IMG/VR virus record: IMGVR_UViG_3300032116_000239
Span: 1 to 57,413 of that record
Length of the DNA: 57,413 bases
Reading direction: 5' to 3' (one strand)
Origin: a virus
Both the position numbers and the translations under genes were made by a program. Of this stretch, positions 22,622 through 29,624 are shown piece by piece (positions within the stretch are counted from its first letter, which is position 1; each line of letters starts with the position of its first letter). Below the pieces are notes generated by a model, which ran no database searches, was not told the DNA's origin, and worked only from the letters and a program-made list of their open reading frames with translations.

Positions 22622-23037
22622 ACGCGGAACAGGGGGCCGCTGATGCACCAGGCGCGGCTGTCTTCGTAGCCGGGCAGGGCGCGGATGGCGGACTGGCTGA
22701 TGGCCGCGATGATGGCGAAGGCCTCGGTCGACTCCCAGTCGTCGGTCTCGCAGGCCTGGTATCCGTAGCCGTGACAGCCCTTGATCACGTCAATGGGGTT
22801 GAGCACGTTCGAGACGTACTGGAACTTGAAGCCGTGCGCCGGGTCGGCTTCGTTGTAGCGGTGGTTCACGCTGCGCACGTTTTGCGCGTACAGCACGGAG
22901 GCGATGCGCTTCTCATCGCCGCGCAGGTCGCGACGGCGGCCGCCCCAGTAGTAGCTGACAGCGCTCAAGCCGTGGCGGTCGCGGGCCCAGCTAACGAGGG
23001 CGTTGATGTGGAAGTCGGGTACGAGGTATGCGGACAT
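22612..23037 (-). CDS. Hypothetical protein, 141 aa
   Basis: Start ATG at 23037 (MSAYLVPDFHINALVSWARD) with TGGAG about 10 bases upstream. Aromatic-rich strands (AVSYYWGGRRRDL) and QNVRSVNHRYNEADPAHGFK followed by a Cys/His/Gly/Tyr patch (KGCHGYGYQACETDDW) suggest a compact soluble domain, possibly with a metal or nucleotide site. I recall similar proteins in phage and plasmid accessory regions but cannot name a function. A GC-rich stretch with hairpins (for example GCCGCCC/GGGCGGC near 23096) lies upstream. Confidence 0.7.
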   Translation of the reverse strand: MSAYLVPDFHINALVSWARDRHGLSAVSYYWGGRRRDLRGDEKRIASVLYAQNVRSVNHRYNEADPAHGFKFQYVSNVLNPIDVIKGCHGYGYQACETDDWESTEAFAIIAAISQSAIRALPGYEDSRAWCISGPLFRVEA

Positions 23038-23123
23038 GGTCAGAGTCTCCAGTGCAGGCATCCGGCCTGCGACGGTGTGTCGACGACACTCCCAGGCCGC
23101 CCGTGGGCGGCTAGGGGCTGGCG

Positions 23124-23351
23124 TCAGCGGGTGGTGTAGGCCTTGAGGTAGCCGTCGGGCGTGTTGACGATGAGGCCGTCGCTGAGCAGTTGACTCAGGG
23201 CGGTGTTGATGCTGATGTCGTCTGCGTAGCCGTTGGCTGCGCACACCCGTCGGATGTCGGGCATGCGGGGGCAGGCGCCGTCGTCCAGGTAGTCGAGGAT
23301 CACACCAGCGTTGAAGGCGGCGGCCTTGAGCAGGGCGGGGTAGTAGGCCAT
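23124..23351 (-). CDS. Hypothetical protein with winged-helix-like pattern, 75 aa
   Basis: Start ATG at 23351 with CCGGAG upstream. YPALLKAAAFNAGVILDYLD, then MPDIRRVCAANGYADDISIN and LSQLLSDGLIVNTPDGYLKA form helix-helix-helix-hairpin, as in small winged-helix regulators. DNA binding is possible. Confidence 0.65.
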   Translation of the reverse strand: MAYYPALLKAAAFNAGVILDYLDDGACPRMPDIRRVCAANGYADDISINTALSQLLSDGLIVNTPDGYLKAYTTR

Positions 23352-23367
23352 GGTGTCGGGCTCCGGG

Positions 23368-23595
23368 TTAGGCGGTGCGAAGGCTGCGGACCACGTCCGT
23401 GGCCAGGTCGCGCAGGGCTGACAGGCACTCGGCGTGCGACAGGCCGGCGGCCTGCATGTTGCGCATGGCCGCCTGGATCGCCAGGGCGGCGGGTGAGCCT
23501 TCCCCGGCCTCGTAGGTGCCGCCAGTGCGGCGGGCGCGTTCAGCGGCAACGAAGTGCTGGCGGACGGTCATCAGCAGGTGTGCGGTGGTGGTCAT
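23368..23595 (-). CDS. Hypothetical helical protein, 75 aa
   Basis: Start ATG at 23595 with AAAGGA upstream. MTTTAHLLMTVRQHFVAAER and LAIQAAMRNMQAAGLSHAEC are amphipathic helices; the rest is the same type. No family recognised. Confidence 0.65.
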   Translation of the reverse strand: MTTTAHLLMTVRQHFVAAERARRTGGTYEAGEGSPAALAIQAAMRNMQAAGLSHAECLSALRDLATDVVRSLRTA

Positions 23596-23607
23596 GGTGT
23601 GGTCCTT

Positions 23608-23826
23608 TCAAAAGCGGGTCGGGGTGTTGGCAACGGGCTCGTGCGGCGCGTAGTCCCGCAGGATTTGCTTGGCACGGGCAACCCGTGGGTCACGTTCCAT
23701 GGTCGGGTTGAGCGCTGCGTAAGCCGTCAGGGCCTCAAGGGTGCGCAGGATGTCGGCCACGTTGGGAAGGGCGACGTTGTTCAGGTGTGCCGATGCGTCG
23801 GCGATGGCGTCAAGTGTTGCGGTCAT
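23608..23826 (-). CDS. Hypothetical helical protein, 72 aa
   Basis: Start ATG at 23826 within a 16-bp junction repeat that provides GGAGG. The chain is helical (LDAIADASAHLNNVALPNVA, ILRTLEALTAYAALNPTMER). Function unknown. Confidence 0.65.
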   Translation of the reverse strand: MTATLDAIADASAHLNNVALPNVADILRTLEALTAYAALNPTMERDPRVARAKQILRDYAPHEPVANTPTRF

Positions 23827-23839
23827 GGTTCAGGCCTCC
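23824..23839. repeat. 16-bp gene-junction repeat, copy 2
   Basis: Identical to 22606-22621, again joining a Glu-Ala-stop end to a new GGAGG...ATG start. Homology at gene joints such as this can favour gene shuffling by recombination. Confidence 0.85.
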
Positions 23840-24057
23840 GTGGTAGCGCGGGCCACAACCAAGCGGGCGGTGCCGCCCAGGCGCAGGGTCAGCAGCAGCA
23901 CGTCGGCGCCGTGAGTGGTGTTGCGCTCTACGTCAGCCCAGCCCAGCTCTTCCAGCTTGCGGGCCGCCTTTTCTTGCTGAGGGCCGAAGGCGGCGGCGCA
24001 GCCGTAGCGGATCAGGGTGTCCAGCAGGTTGATCGCCGTGGTGTTCAGGTTGGTCAT
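23830..24057 (-). CDS. First gene of the leftward accessory block, 75 aa
   Basis: The start ATG at 24057 (MTNLNTTAINLLDTLIRYG) is chosen over an upstream ATG at 24114 because AAGGA lies about 10 bases before it. LEELGWADVERNTTHGADVL and LTLRLGGTARLVVARA suggest a small alpha/beta domain. Function unknown. Confidence 0.65.
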   Translation of the reverse strand: MTNLNTTAINLLDTLIRYGCAAAFGPQQEKAARKLEELGWADVERNTTHGADVLLLTLRLGGTARLVVARATTEA

Positions 24058-24301
24058 GTCGTCTGTCCTTGTCTGCTGCAGCAACCGGCTGCTCGGTGAC
24101 GACAGTGTAAGCACAGCTATCGGCTGTTGGAATGAAAAATTTTGACGACAGCGCGGCTAAACGTTCAAACGGATTGAACGGTCACGCTTGGCCGTTCAAA
24201 GCCTGCAAAAGTGATAGATCTGATACTTCAAACTGATAGATGTGATGCACTTGACAGCCGGCGAGCCCTGCCCGAAACTCTTTGCGCGCCTAAGTGCGTC
24301 C
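24058..24301. promoter_or_regulatory. Divergent control region with inverted and direct repeats
   Basis: No gene is seen. CGTTCAA (24162-24168) and TTGAACG (24174-24180) form an inverted repeat, and CGTTCAAAG recurs at 24193-24201. TGATAGATCTGATA (24212-24225) is repeated with two changes as TGATAGATGTGATG from 24234. The part 24110-24260 is AT-richer than the genes beside it. It probably carries the promoter of the leftward block and operator sites, but I cannot point to convincing -10/-35 boxes. Confidence 0.5.
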
Positions 24302-24328
24302 AAAAACCCCGCAGCCTGCGGGGTTTTT
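24302..24328. terminator. Bidirectional rho-independent terminator
   Basis: AAAAA, then CCCCGCA / TGCGGGG around a GCC loop, then TTTTT. The A-run and T-run make it work in both directions. It separates the small-gene block from the packaging genes. Confidence 0.9.
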
Positions 24329-24587
24329 CACTTGTGCGCTGCCCCGGCCTGCGGGCCCGATCAGCGCACCACCAGCCCAGCACGTCACCAGCCTGGCAGC
24401 CTCAGCGCTGTACCAGGCCGGCCGCGTGCTGCCTGCTCCAGAACTGTAGCCAGCAAGCGCCCGCTCCCTAGGTGGAGGGGTGCTGATTCGTGTCCTGATG
24501 CAGGCACCCGAACGGTGCTGCAGGGCTGGCAGGGCCTGGCTGCAGGGCACGGCGCTGGGCAGGCAGGGCAGGGGTGGAAAGAAAATC

Positions 24588-24612
24588 GACCCCCACCCCC
24601 GGGGTCTTTTTT
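24588..24612 (+). terminator. Rho-independent terminator
   Basis: GACCCC (24588-24593) pairs with GGGGTC (24601-24606) around a C-rich loop and is followed by six T residues. The upstream GAAAA run would also pair with the T-run. Confidence 0.7.
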
Positions 24613-24712
24613 CTGGTGGTGATTCCCGGACCCCCGGTACACCCCCGCTTTCGAGTTGGGGCCCCCGGAGCTATAGGTACCTACCCAATCCACGAGCCGG
24701 GCCATCCAGCCA

Positions 24713-24757
24713 ACACACTTCCTATGCAACTACCTACAAGTTGTATAGGAGGTGTGT
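24713..24757. repeat. Long hairpin upstream of the terminase genes
   Basis: ACACACTTCCTATGCAACT (24713-24731) and AGTTGTATAGGAGGTGTGT (24739-24757) are 19-base inverted arms with only two mismatches around a 7-base loop. The right arm is followed by AGGTAG, which also complements the loop. There is no T-run, so a protein-binding site or structured RNA leader is more likely than a terminator. Confidence 0.75.
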
Positions 24758-24880
24758 AGGTAGACACGTAAACAACGTGCAAACCGACAACGTAAATGCG
24801 CAAATCAGCGTAAGAGCCACATGCAAAACTACAGCGTCCCTACCCCTTCACGTAACCCCTCACGCAACGCAGGAGCTCCC

Positions 24881-25078
24881 ATGAAAGCAGTCTCTGGTCC
24901 TTTCGCACTCAACGCTGGCAAGCAAGTCGGCGGCAACGCCATGCAGGGCAAAGGTGACTTGCCGGCCAAGGTCAGCGTGCCGATGCCCGGCACCAACGCC
25001 ACTCAGCCTGCCTACAAGGGCGGCATGAAGAGCTCTGTCCCCGGATTCGGCGGTGGAGTCATCCCGGGGAAGATCTGA
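24881..25078 (+). CDS. First late gene, small glycine-rich protein, 65 aa
   Basis: ATG at 24881 is chosen because CAGGAG lies 7 bases upstream; an upstream in-frame ATG at 24821 lacks a site. The sequence is low-complexity, rich in Gly, Lys and Pro (GGNAMQGKGDLPAKVSVPMP). Small proteins of this type often precede the terminase small subunit. Function unknown. Its TGA overlaps the next ATG. Confidence 0.65.
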   Translation: MKAVSGPFALNAGKQVGGNAMQGKGDLPAKVSVPMPGTNATQPAYKGGMKSSVPGFGGGVIPGKI

Positions 25079-25527
25079 TGGCCAAGCAATTCGCCGACCT
25101 TGCAGGCGAAGTCCCCAAGCTGGCCACCGCCGCGGACATCTACCCTGAGATCCAGGGTCGGACGCGGCCGACCAAGCACGCGCAGGATGTGCGGGCCAAA
25201 TCGCCGGGCAAGATCAACCTGAAGCACGTCGCAGAGGCGTGCGCAGACGCTGGTCTCGATCCCGCGGCCGAGATCTTGCGCGTGCTCACGGAGCGCGTGC
25301 CGGTGCTCGACCGCTCCGGCCAGCCTGTGCTGGACCCCAACACCGGCGAGCCCATGACTGTGGACCGGGTGGACCCTGACACCAGGCTGCGCACGCTCAA
25401 CGAATTGCTCCAGTACACGCAACCGAAGCTGAAGGCGGTGGAGGTGAAGGTCAACGGCAATCTGGAGCTCAGCGGCGACCAGCTCGATCAGCGGCTGGCA
25501 TCGCTTATCGCGAAGGCGGCCAAGTGA
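25078..25527 (+). CDS. Putative terminase small subunit
   Basis: 149 residues. A helical basic region (NLKHVAEACADAGLDPAAEI followed by LRVLTERV) sits before a C-terminal helix (LELSGDQLDQRLASLIAK). It lies directly upstream of, and overlaps, the large terminase gene, the usual place of the small subunit that recognises the packaging site. Sequence similarity to known small subunits is too weak to see, so the assignment rests on position and size. Confidence 0.6.
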   Translation: MAKQFADLAGEVPKLATAADIYPEIQGRTRPTKHAQDVRAKSPGKINLKHVAEACADAGLDPAAEILRVLTERVPVLDRSGQPVLDPNTGEPMTVDRVDPDTRLRTLNELLQYTQPKLKAVEVKVNGNLELSGDQLDQRLASLIAKAAK

Positions 25528-26987
25528 ATCTGGCTGGTCTGAATCTCGCCGCGCTGTCCGATGAGGAAAAGCGCGAGCTCTACGAGCTGCTCAAGCTCAA
25601 GGACACGCGGGAAAAGCGCAACCGCCTCGCAGCCTACGCCCCGTACGCCAAGCAGCGCGAGTTCCACTCCGCTTCGGCTGGCTACCGTGAGCGTCTGTTC
25701 ATGGCAGCCAACCAGAGTGGCAAAACGTGGGCTGGTGCATTCGAGATGGCCATGCACCTGACCGGTCGTTACCCCGACTGGTGGACCGGCCGGCGCTTTA
25801 ACTACGCGATTCGGGCCATGTGTGGATCCGAATCGGCCGAGTTGACACGCAAGGGTGTCCAGCGTCTGCTCATCGGGCCACCCGAGCTCAGGGACGAGTG
25901 GGGCACAGGGGCGATTCCGCATGAGGCGCTGCGCGACACCAGCATGAAGCAGGGGGTGCCCGACGCCATCAGCTCGGCTGTGGTGCGGCATGTGTGCGGC
26001 GAAGACAGCGTGCTGCAGTTCAACTCCTACGACCAGGGCCGTGGCAAGTGGCAGGCCGACACTGTGGACCTGGTCTGGATGGACGAGGAGCCGCCGCAAG
26101 CGATCTACAGCGAGGCCCTGACCAGAACCAACGCCACCAGTGGCAGCGTCTACGTGACGTTCACTCCGCTGCTGGGCATGAGCGACGTCGTCAAGCGGTA
26201 TCTGCTGGACAGGCCCACCGGCACGACCGTCATCAACATGACGATCGACGACGTCGAGCATTACAGCAAGGAGCAGCGCGAGGCGATCGTCGCGAGCTAC
26301 CCCGAGCACGAGCGAGAAGCGCGCACCAAGGGGATCCCGATCCTGGGCTCGGGGCGGGTGTTCCCGATCGCCGAGAGCGCGATCTCGATCAATCCGTTCC
26401 CTATCCCCGCGCATTGGCCGCGGATCGTCGGGCTGGACTTCGGCATCGACCACCCCACCGCTGCCGTGTGGCTGGCCTGGGACCGCGACGCCGACGCTCT
26501 GTACGTCACCGACTGCTACCGGGTCAAGGACTCCAGCATCGCGATCCACGCCGCCAGCATCAGGGCGCGCGGCGACTGGATCCCAGTCGCGTGGCCGCAT
26601 GACGGCTTGCAGCGGGATAAGGGGTCAGGCGAGCAGCTGGCCGACCAGTACCGGGCGCAGGGGTTGAACATGCTGCGCAACCGCGCCACGTTTGAGGACG
26701 GCTCCAGCGGGGTGGAGGCGGGAATCGCCGAGATGCTGACCCGGATGCAGACGATGCGTCTGCGGGTGTTCAGCCATCTCGCTGATTGGTTTGAAGAGTT
26801 CCGGCTGTACCACCGCAAGGACGGGCTGGTGGTCAAGGACGGCGACGACCTGCTCTCAGCCACCCGCTACGCCATGATGGCCCGCCGACTGGCCAAGACC
26901 CAAGACGCGGCCGTCACATCGCTGCGCCGCGGCAACATGTTCCCCGTCATCGATTACGGCGTGCTGGACGCCGAGATCGGTTACTGA
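25524..26987 (+). CDS. terL: Terminase large subunit
   Basis: 487 residues from a GTG overlapping the previous stop. ATPase: Walker A AANQSGKTW at 61-69, Walker B VDLVWMDEE near 181-190, and a coupling segment YVTFTPLLG. Nuclease: GLDFGID near 302, an HDG segment in WPHDGLQRDKGSG, and GDDLLSATRYAMMARR near the C-terminus. It packages DNA into the prohead and cuts it. By eye it belongs to the Terminase_6 type found in P22-like and related headful phages. Confidence 0.95.
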   Translation: MNLAGLNLAALSDEEKRELYELLKLKDTREKRNRLAAYAPYAKQREFHSASAGYRERLFMAANQSGKTWAGAFEMAMHLTGRYPDWWTGRRFNYAIRAMCGSESAELTRKGVQRLLIGPPELRDEWGTGAIPHEALRDTSMKQGVPDAISSAVVRHVCGEDSVLQFNSYDQGRGKWQADTVDLVWMDEEPPQAIYSEALTRTNATSGSVYVTFTPLLGMSDVVKRYLLDRPTGTTVINMTIDDVEHYSKEQREAIVASYPEHEREARTKGIPILGSGRVFPIAESAISINPFPIPAHWPRIVGLDFGIDHPTAAVWLAWDRDADALYVTDCYRVKDSSIAIHAASIRARGDWIPVAWPHDGLQRDKGSGEQLADQYRAQGLNMLRNRATFEDGSSGVEAGIAEMLTRMQTMRLRVFSHLADWFEEFRLYHRKDGLVVKDGDDLLSATRYAMMARRLAKTQDAAVTSLRRGNMFPVIDYGVLDAEIGY

Positions 26988-26998
26988 AAGCACACCAC

Positions 26999-29272
26999 AT
27001 GGACTTCCCCAAGGAAATCGATCCCGAGCTGCTGGTGGACGTCGAGGACGACACCCAGGCTGAGATGGATCCCGAGATCGACCCAGAGCGCGAGGCCGAG
27101 ATGGCGCAGGAGCGCCTGCAGATGTTCGGCTACAACATGGCGCGCCAGCGCGACGAGTGGATCCGGGATCGGTATTCCTACGGCGTGGACAAGCGCTGGA
27201 TTGAGGACCAGGACCAGTACGACAGCAAGGACAACATCGCCAAGGCCGCCAGCCAGATGATGACCAGCGTCGAGCAGGGCTACCCTGTCACGACGCAGAT
27301 GGCCAAGCCCAACCGGTCCACCGTGTTCATCGGCATGACCCGGATGAAGACCAACGCGGCTGAGGCGCGCCTGGCCGACATCCTGCTGCCCACGGACGAC
27401 AGGAACTGGGGCATCCAGCCCACGCCCGAGCCGCATGTCATGGGTATGGTCATGGACGACCGCATGGCCGGCGACAAGCTCACCGGGCAGCCGATGGTCG
27501 ACCCTGAGACGGGGCAGCCGCTGCGCGTCAAGGACGTCGCGCGGGCTGCGCTGGAGGTGGCCCGGCGCAAGGCCGACGCCATGCAGACCCGCATCGACGA
27601 CCAGTTGACGGAGTGCGACTACAACGGTGAGCTGCGCAAGGTGATCCACGACGCCGCGGTGCTGGGCACCGGGGTGGTCAAGGGACCGGTGGTCACCAAC
27701 CGCGTGCGCAAGGCCTGGCAGCCGATGACCGACGCCATGGGCCAGACCGTGCAGACGGTGATGATCGTCGAGGAGCTGGCACCGGCGAGCTTCCGCGTGG
27801 ACCCGCGCAACGTCTTCCCCGACCCCGGCTGCGGTGAGAACGTGCACACGGGCAAGGGCATCTACGAGCGCGAGAAGCTCACCGCCAAGCAAGTCCGCGA
27901 CCTGGCTAAGCAGCCTGGCTTCATGCGCGAGCAGCTGCGCAAGGTGCTCGAAGAGGGGCCCAAGCGCTCGGCCACCTTCCAGGAGCTGCGCGACGAGGAC
28001 CAGCGCGACATCGCCCGCGACACCTACGAGATGTGGACGTACTGGGGCGAGGTCGAGCACGAGGACCTGCGCAGCGCCGGCGTTGACCCGGGCGAGGAGG
28101 ACGTGCTGCGCACCATCTCCGCGTGCGTGGTGATGATCAACAGCACCGTGGTCAAAGCGTTCCTGAACCCGCTGGAGGGTGGCGACATCCCCTACGACTT
28201 CTACGTCTGGGAGAAGGTGGCCGGCTCCTGCTGGGGCTACGGCATCCCGTACCTCATGCGCAGCCAGCAGAAGGTGCTCAACGCGGCTTGGCGCCAGCTG
28301 ATGGACAACGCAGGCGTCAGCTCGGGCCCGCAGATCGTGATGAAGCCCAGCGTCATTCAGCCGGCCGACAAGCGCTGGGAGCTGAGCTCGCGCAAGATCT
28401 GGTTTGCCACCGACGACATGGACGACGTGCGCAAGGCGTTCGCCACGTTCGAGTTCGACTCGCACCAGGCAGAGCTGGCCAACATCATCAAGATGGCCAC
28501 CGAGCTCGCCGATGCGGAGACCGGTGTGCCGATGATTGCGCAGGGCGAGCAGGGCGCTGCGCCCGAGACGGTCGGGGGCATGACCCTGCTGATGAACAGC
28601 GCCAACGTCGTGCTGCGCCGACTGGTCAAGCAGTTCGACGACATGATCACCCGGCCGCACCTGCGCCGGTACTACGACTACAACATGCTCTACGACGAGG
28701 ACGAGAGCATCAAGGGCGACTTCAGCGTCGACGCCCGTGGCTCCAGCGCCCTGCTGGTGCGCGACGTCCAGAACCAGGCGTTCCTGAACCTGCTGGCCGC
28801 GGCGGCCAACCCGATCTTCGGCAAGTACATCGACCCGAAGAAGCTCTTCGAGAAGGCGCTGCAGGCGCAGCACATCGACCCGGCTGAGGTCTTCAAGCCC
28901 GAGGACGAGATCGAGGAGATGGAGGCCGCCGAGAAGCAGGCGATGGCCCAGGCGCAGGAACCGGCCGATCCGAAGATCGAGGCCGCGCGCATCCGCGCCG
29001 AGAGCGACATGGCCAAGATTCAGGCGCAAAACGACGGCGACGCCGCGGAGCTCAACACCCGACTGCAGATCGCCCAGGCCAACATCCAAGCGCGCCGCGA
29101 GCAGATGCAGATGCAGCGCGAGATCGAGATGATGCGCTTGGCCAACCAGCAGAACGTCAGCCTGGAGCAGATCAAAGCCAAGCTGGCCGAGACGTCGATC
29201 CGCGAACGCGGCAAGAAGGAACTGTTCGCGGCCGAACAGCGTCTGAAACTCGTAGCCGGATCGGGTATCTGA
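26999..29272 (+). CDS. Portal protein, P22-like large type
   Basis: 757 residues, a length typical of P22-type portals. An acidic start (EIDPELLVDVEDD) is followed by the portal core, with PTDDRNWGIQPTPEP, DPRNVFPDPGCGENV, and WGYGIPYLMRSQQKVLNAAW. The C-terminal about 170 residues form a coiled coil rich in Gln/Glu (QTRLQIAQANIQ-type helices), which in P22 becomes the barrel. It forms the dodecameric DNA channel at one vertex. ATG at 26999 has only a weak ribosome-binding site. Confidence 0.9.
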   Translation: MDFPKEIDPELLVDVEDDTQAEMDPEIDPEREAEMAQERLQMFGYNMARQRDEWIRDRYSYGVDKRWIEDQDQYDSKDNIAKAASQMMTSVEQGYPVTTQMAKPNRSTVFIGMTRMKTNAAEARLADILLPTDDRNWGIQPTPEPHVMGMVMDDRMAGDKLTGQPMVDPETGQPLRVKDVARAALEVARRKADAMQTRIDDQLTECDYNGELRKVIHDAAVLGTGVVKGPVVTNRVRKAWQPMTDAMGQTVQTVMIVEELAPASFRVDPRNVFPDPGCGENVHTGKGIYEREKLTAKQVRDLAKQPGFMREQLRKVLEEGPKRSATFQELRDEDQRDIARDTYEMWTYWGEVEHEDLRSAGVDPGEEDVLRTISACVVMINSTVVKAFLNPLEGGDIPYDFYVWEKVAGSCWGYGIPYLMRSQQKVLNAAWRQLMDNAGVSSGPQIVMKPSVIQPADKRWELSSRKIWFATDDMDDVRKAFATFEFDSHQAELANIIKMATELADAETGVPMIAQGEQGAAPETVGGMTLLMNSANVVLRRLVKQFDDMITRPHLRRYYDYNMLYDEDESIKGDFSVDARGSSALLVRDVQNQAFLNLLAAAANPIFGKYIDPKKLFEKALQAQHIDPAEVFKPEDEIEEMEAAEKQAMAQAQEPADPKIEAARIRAESDMAKIQAQNDGDAAELNTRLQIAQANIQARREQMQMQREIEMMRLANQQNVSLEQIKAKLAETSIRERGKKELFAAEQRLKLVAGSGI

Positions 29273-29306
29273 ACCCTAGAATTCGACCCCAAGACAGGAG
29301 CACTGT

Positions 29307-29612
29307 ATGCCCAATCTCTATATCACCGAGTTCGCCCAAGAGGGCATTGACGCCCTGGGCCGGATCGTGCCCGTGGCGAAGGTGCCGGCCGTCACCGAAC
29401 AGAAGGTTGTGTTCAGCACGAGCACGCAAAGCGCCACGCTTGATCCGCAGACCACGCTGGTACGGCTGCACGCCGACGGCATCTGCTCGGTGGCGGTGGG
29501 CGTGAACCCGACGGCCACGACGAGCAACATGCGTCTCGGGTTGAACCAGACCGAGTACTTCGCGGTTCAGGCCAACAGCGGCCTGAAGATCGCTGCGATC
29601 AACAACACCTGA
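29307..29612 (+). CDS. Small virion-associated protein, 101 aa
   Basis: ATG at 29307 with ACAGGAG 7 bases upstream. MPNLYITEFAQEGIDALGRI and LGLNQTEYFAVQANSGLKIA give a beta-rich chain of the type placed between portal and tail-spike or decoration genes in many podoviruses. It may be an adhesin anchor or head decoration; the function is not established. Confidence 0.7.
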   Translation: MPNLYITEFAQEGIDALGRIVPVAKVPAVTEQKVVFSTSTQSATLDPQTTLVRLHADGICSVAVGVNPTATTSNMRLGLNQTEYFAVQANSGLKIAAINNT

Positions 29613-29624
29613 CCGAGCGCAGAA

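Larger units (their letters stand above)
24329..24880. other. Intergenic region before the packaging genes
   Basis: About 550 bases without a convincing gene. Besides the terminator at 24588-24612 and the hairpin at 24713-24757, it contains a C-rich tract (CCCGGACCCCCGGTACACCC from about 24626) and imperfect direct repeats of the type ACAACGTAAATGCGCAAAT (24770-24810). Location just upstream of the terminase genes makes it the natural place for the packaging start (pac or cos) and a late promoter. Neither can be identified with certainty. Confidence 0.4.

Noticed and set aside
24211-24884. Several ORFs of 60-134 aa in the region before the terminase genes
   Set aside because: They cross terminators and hairpins, overlap one another in different frames, and have low-quality composition and no ribosome-binding sites.
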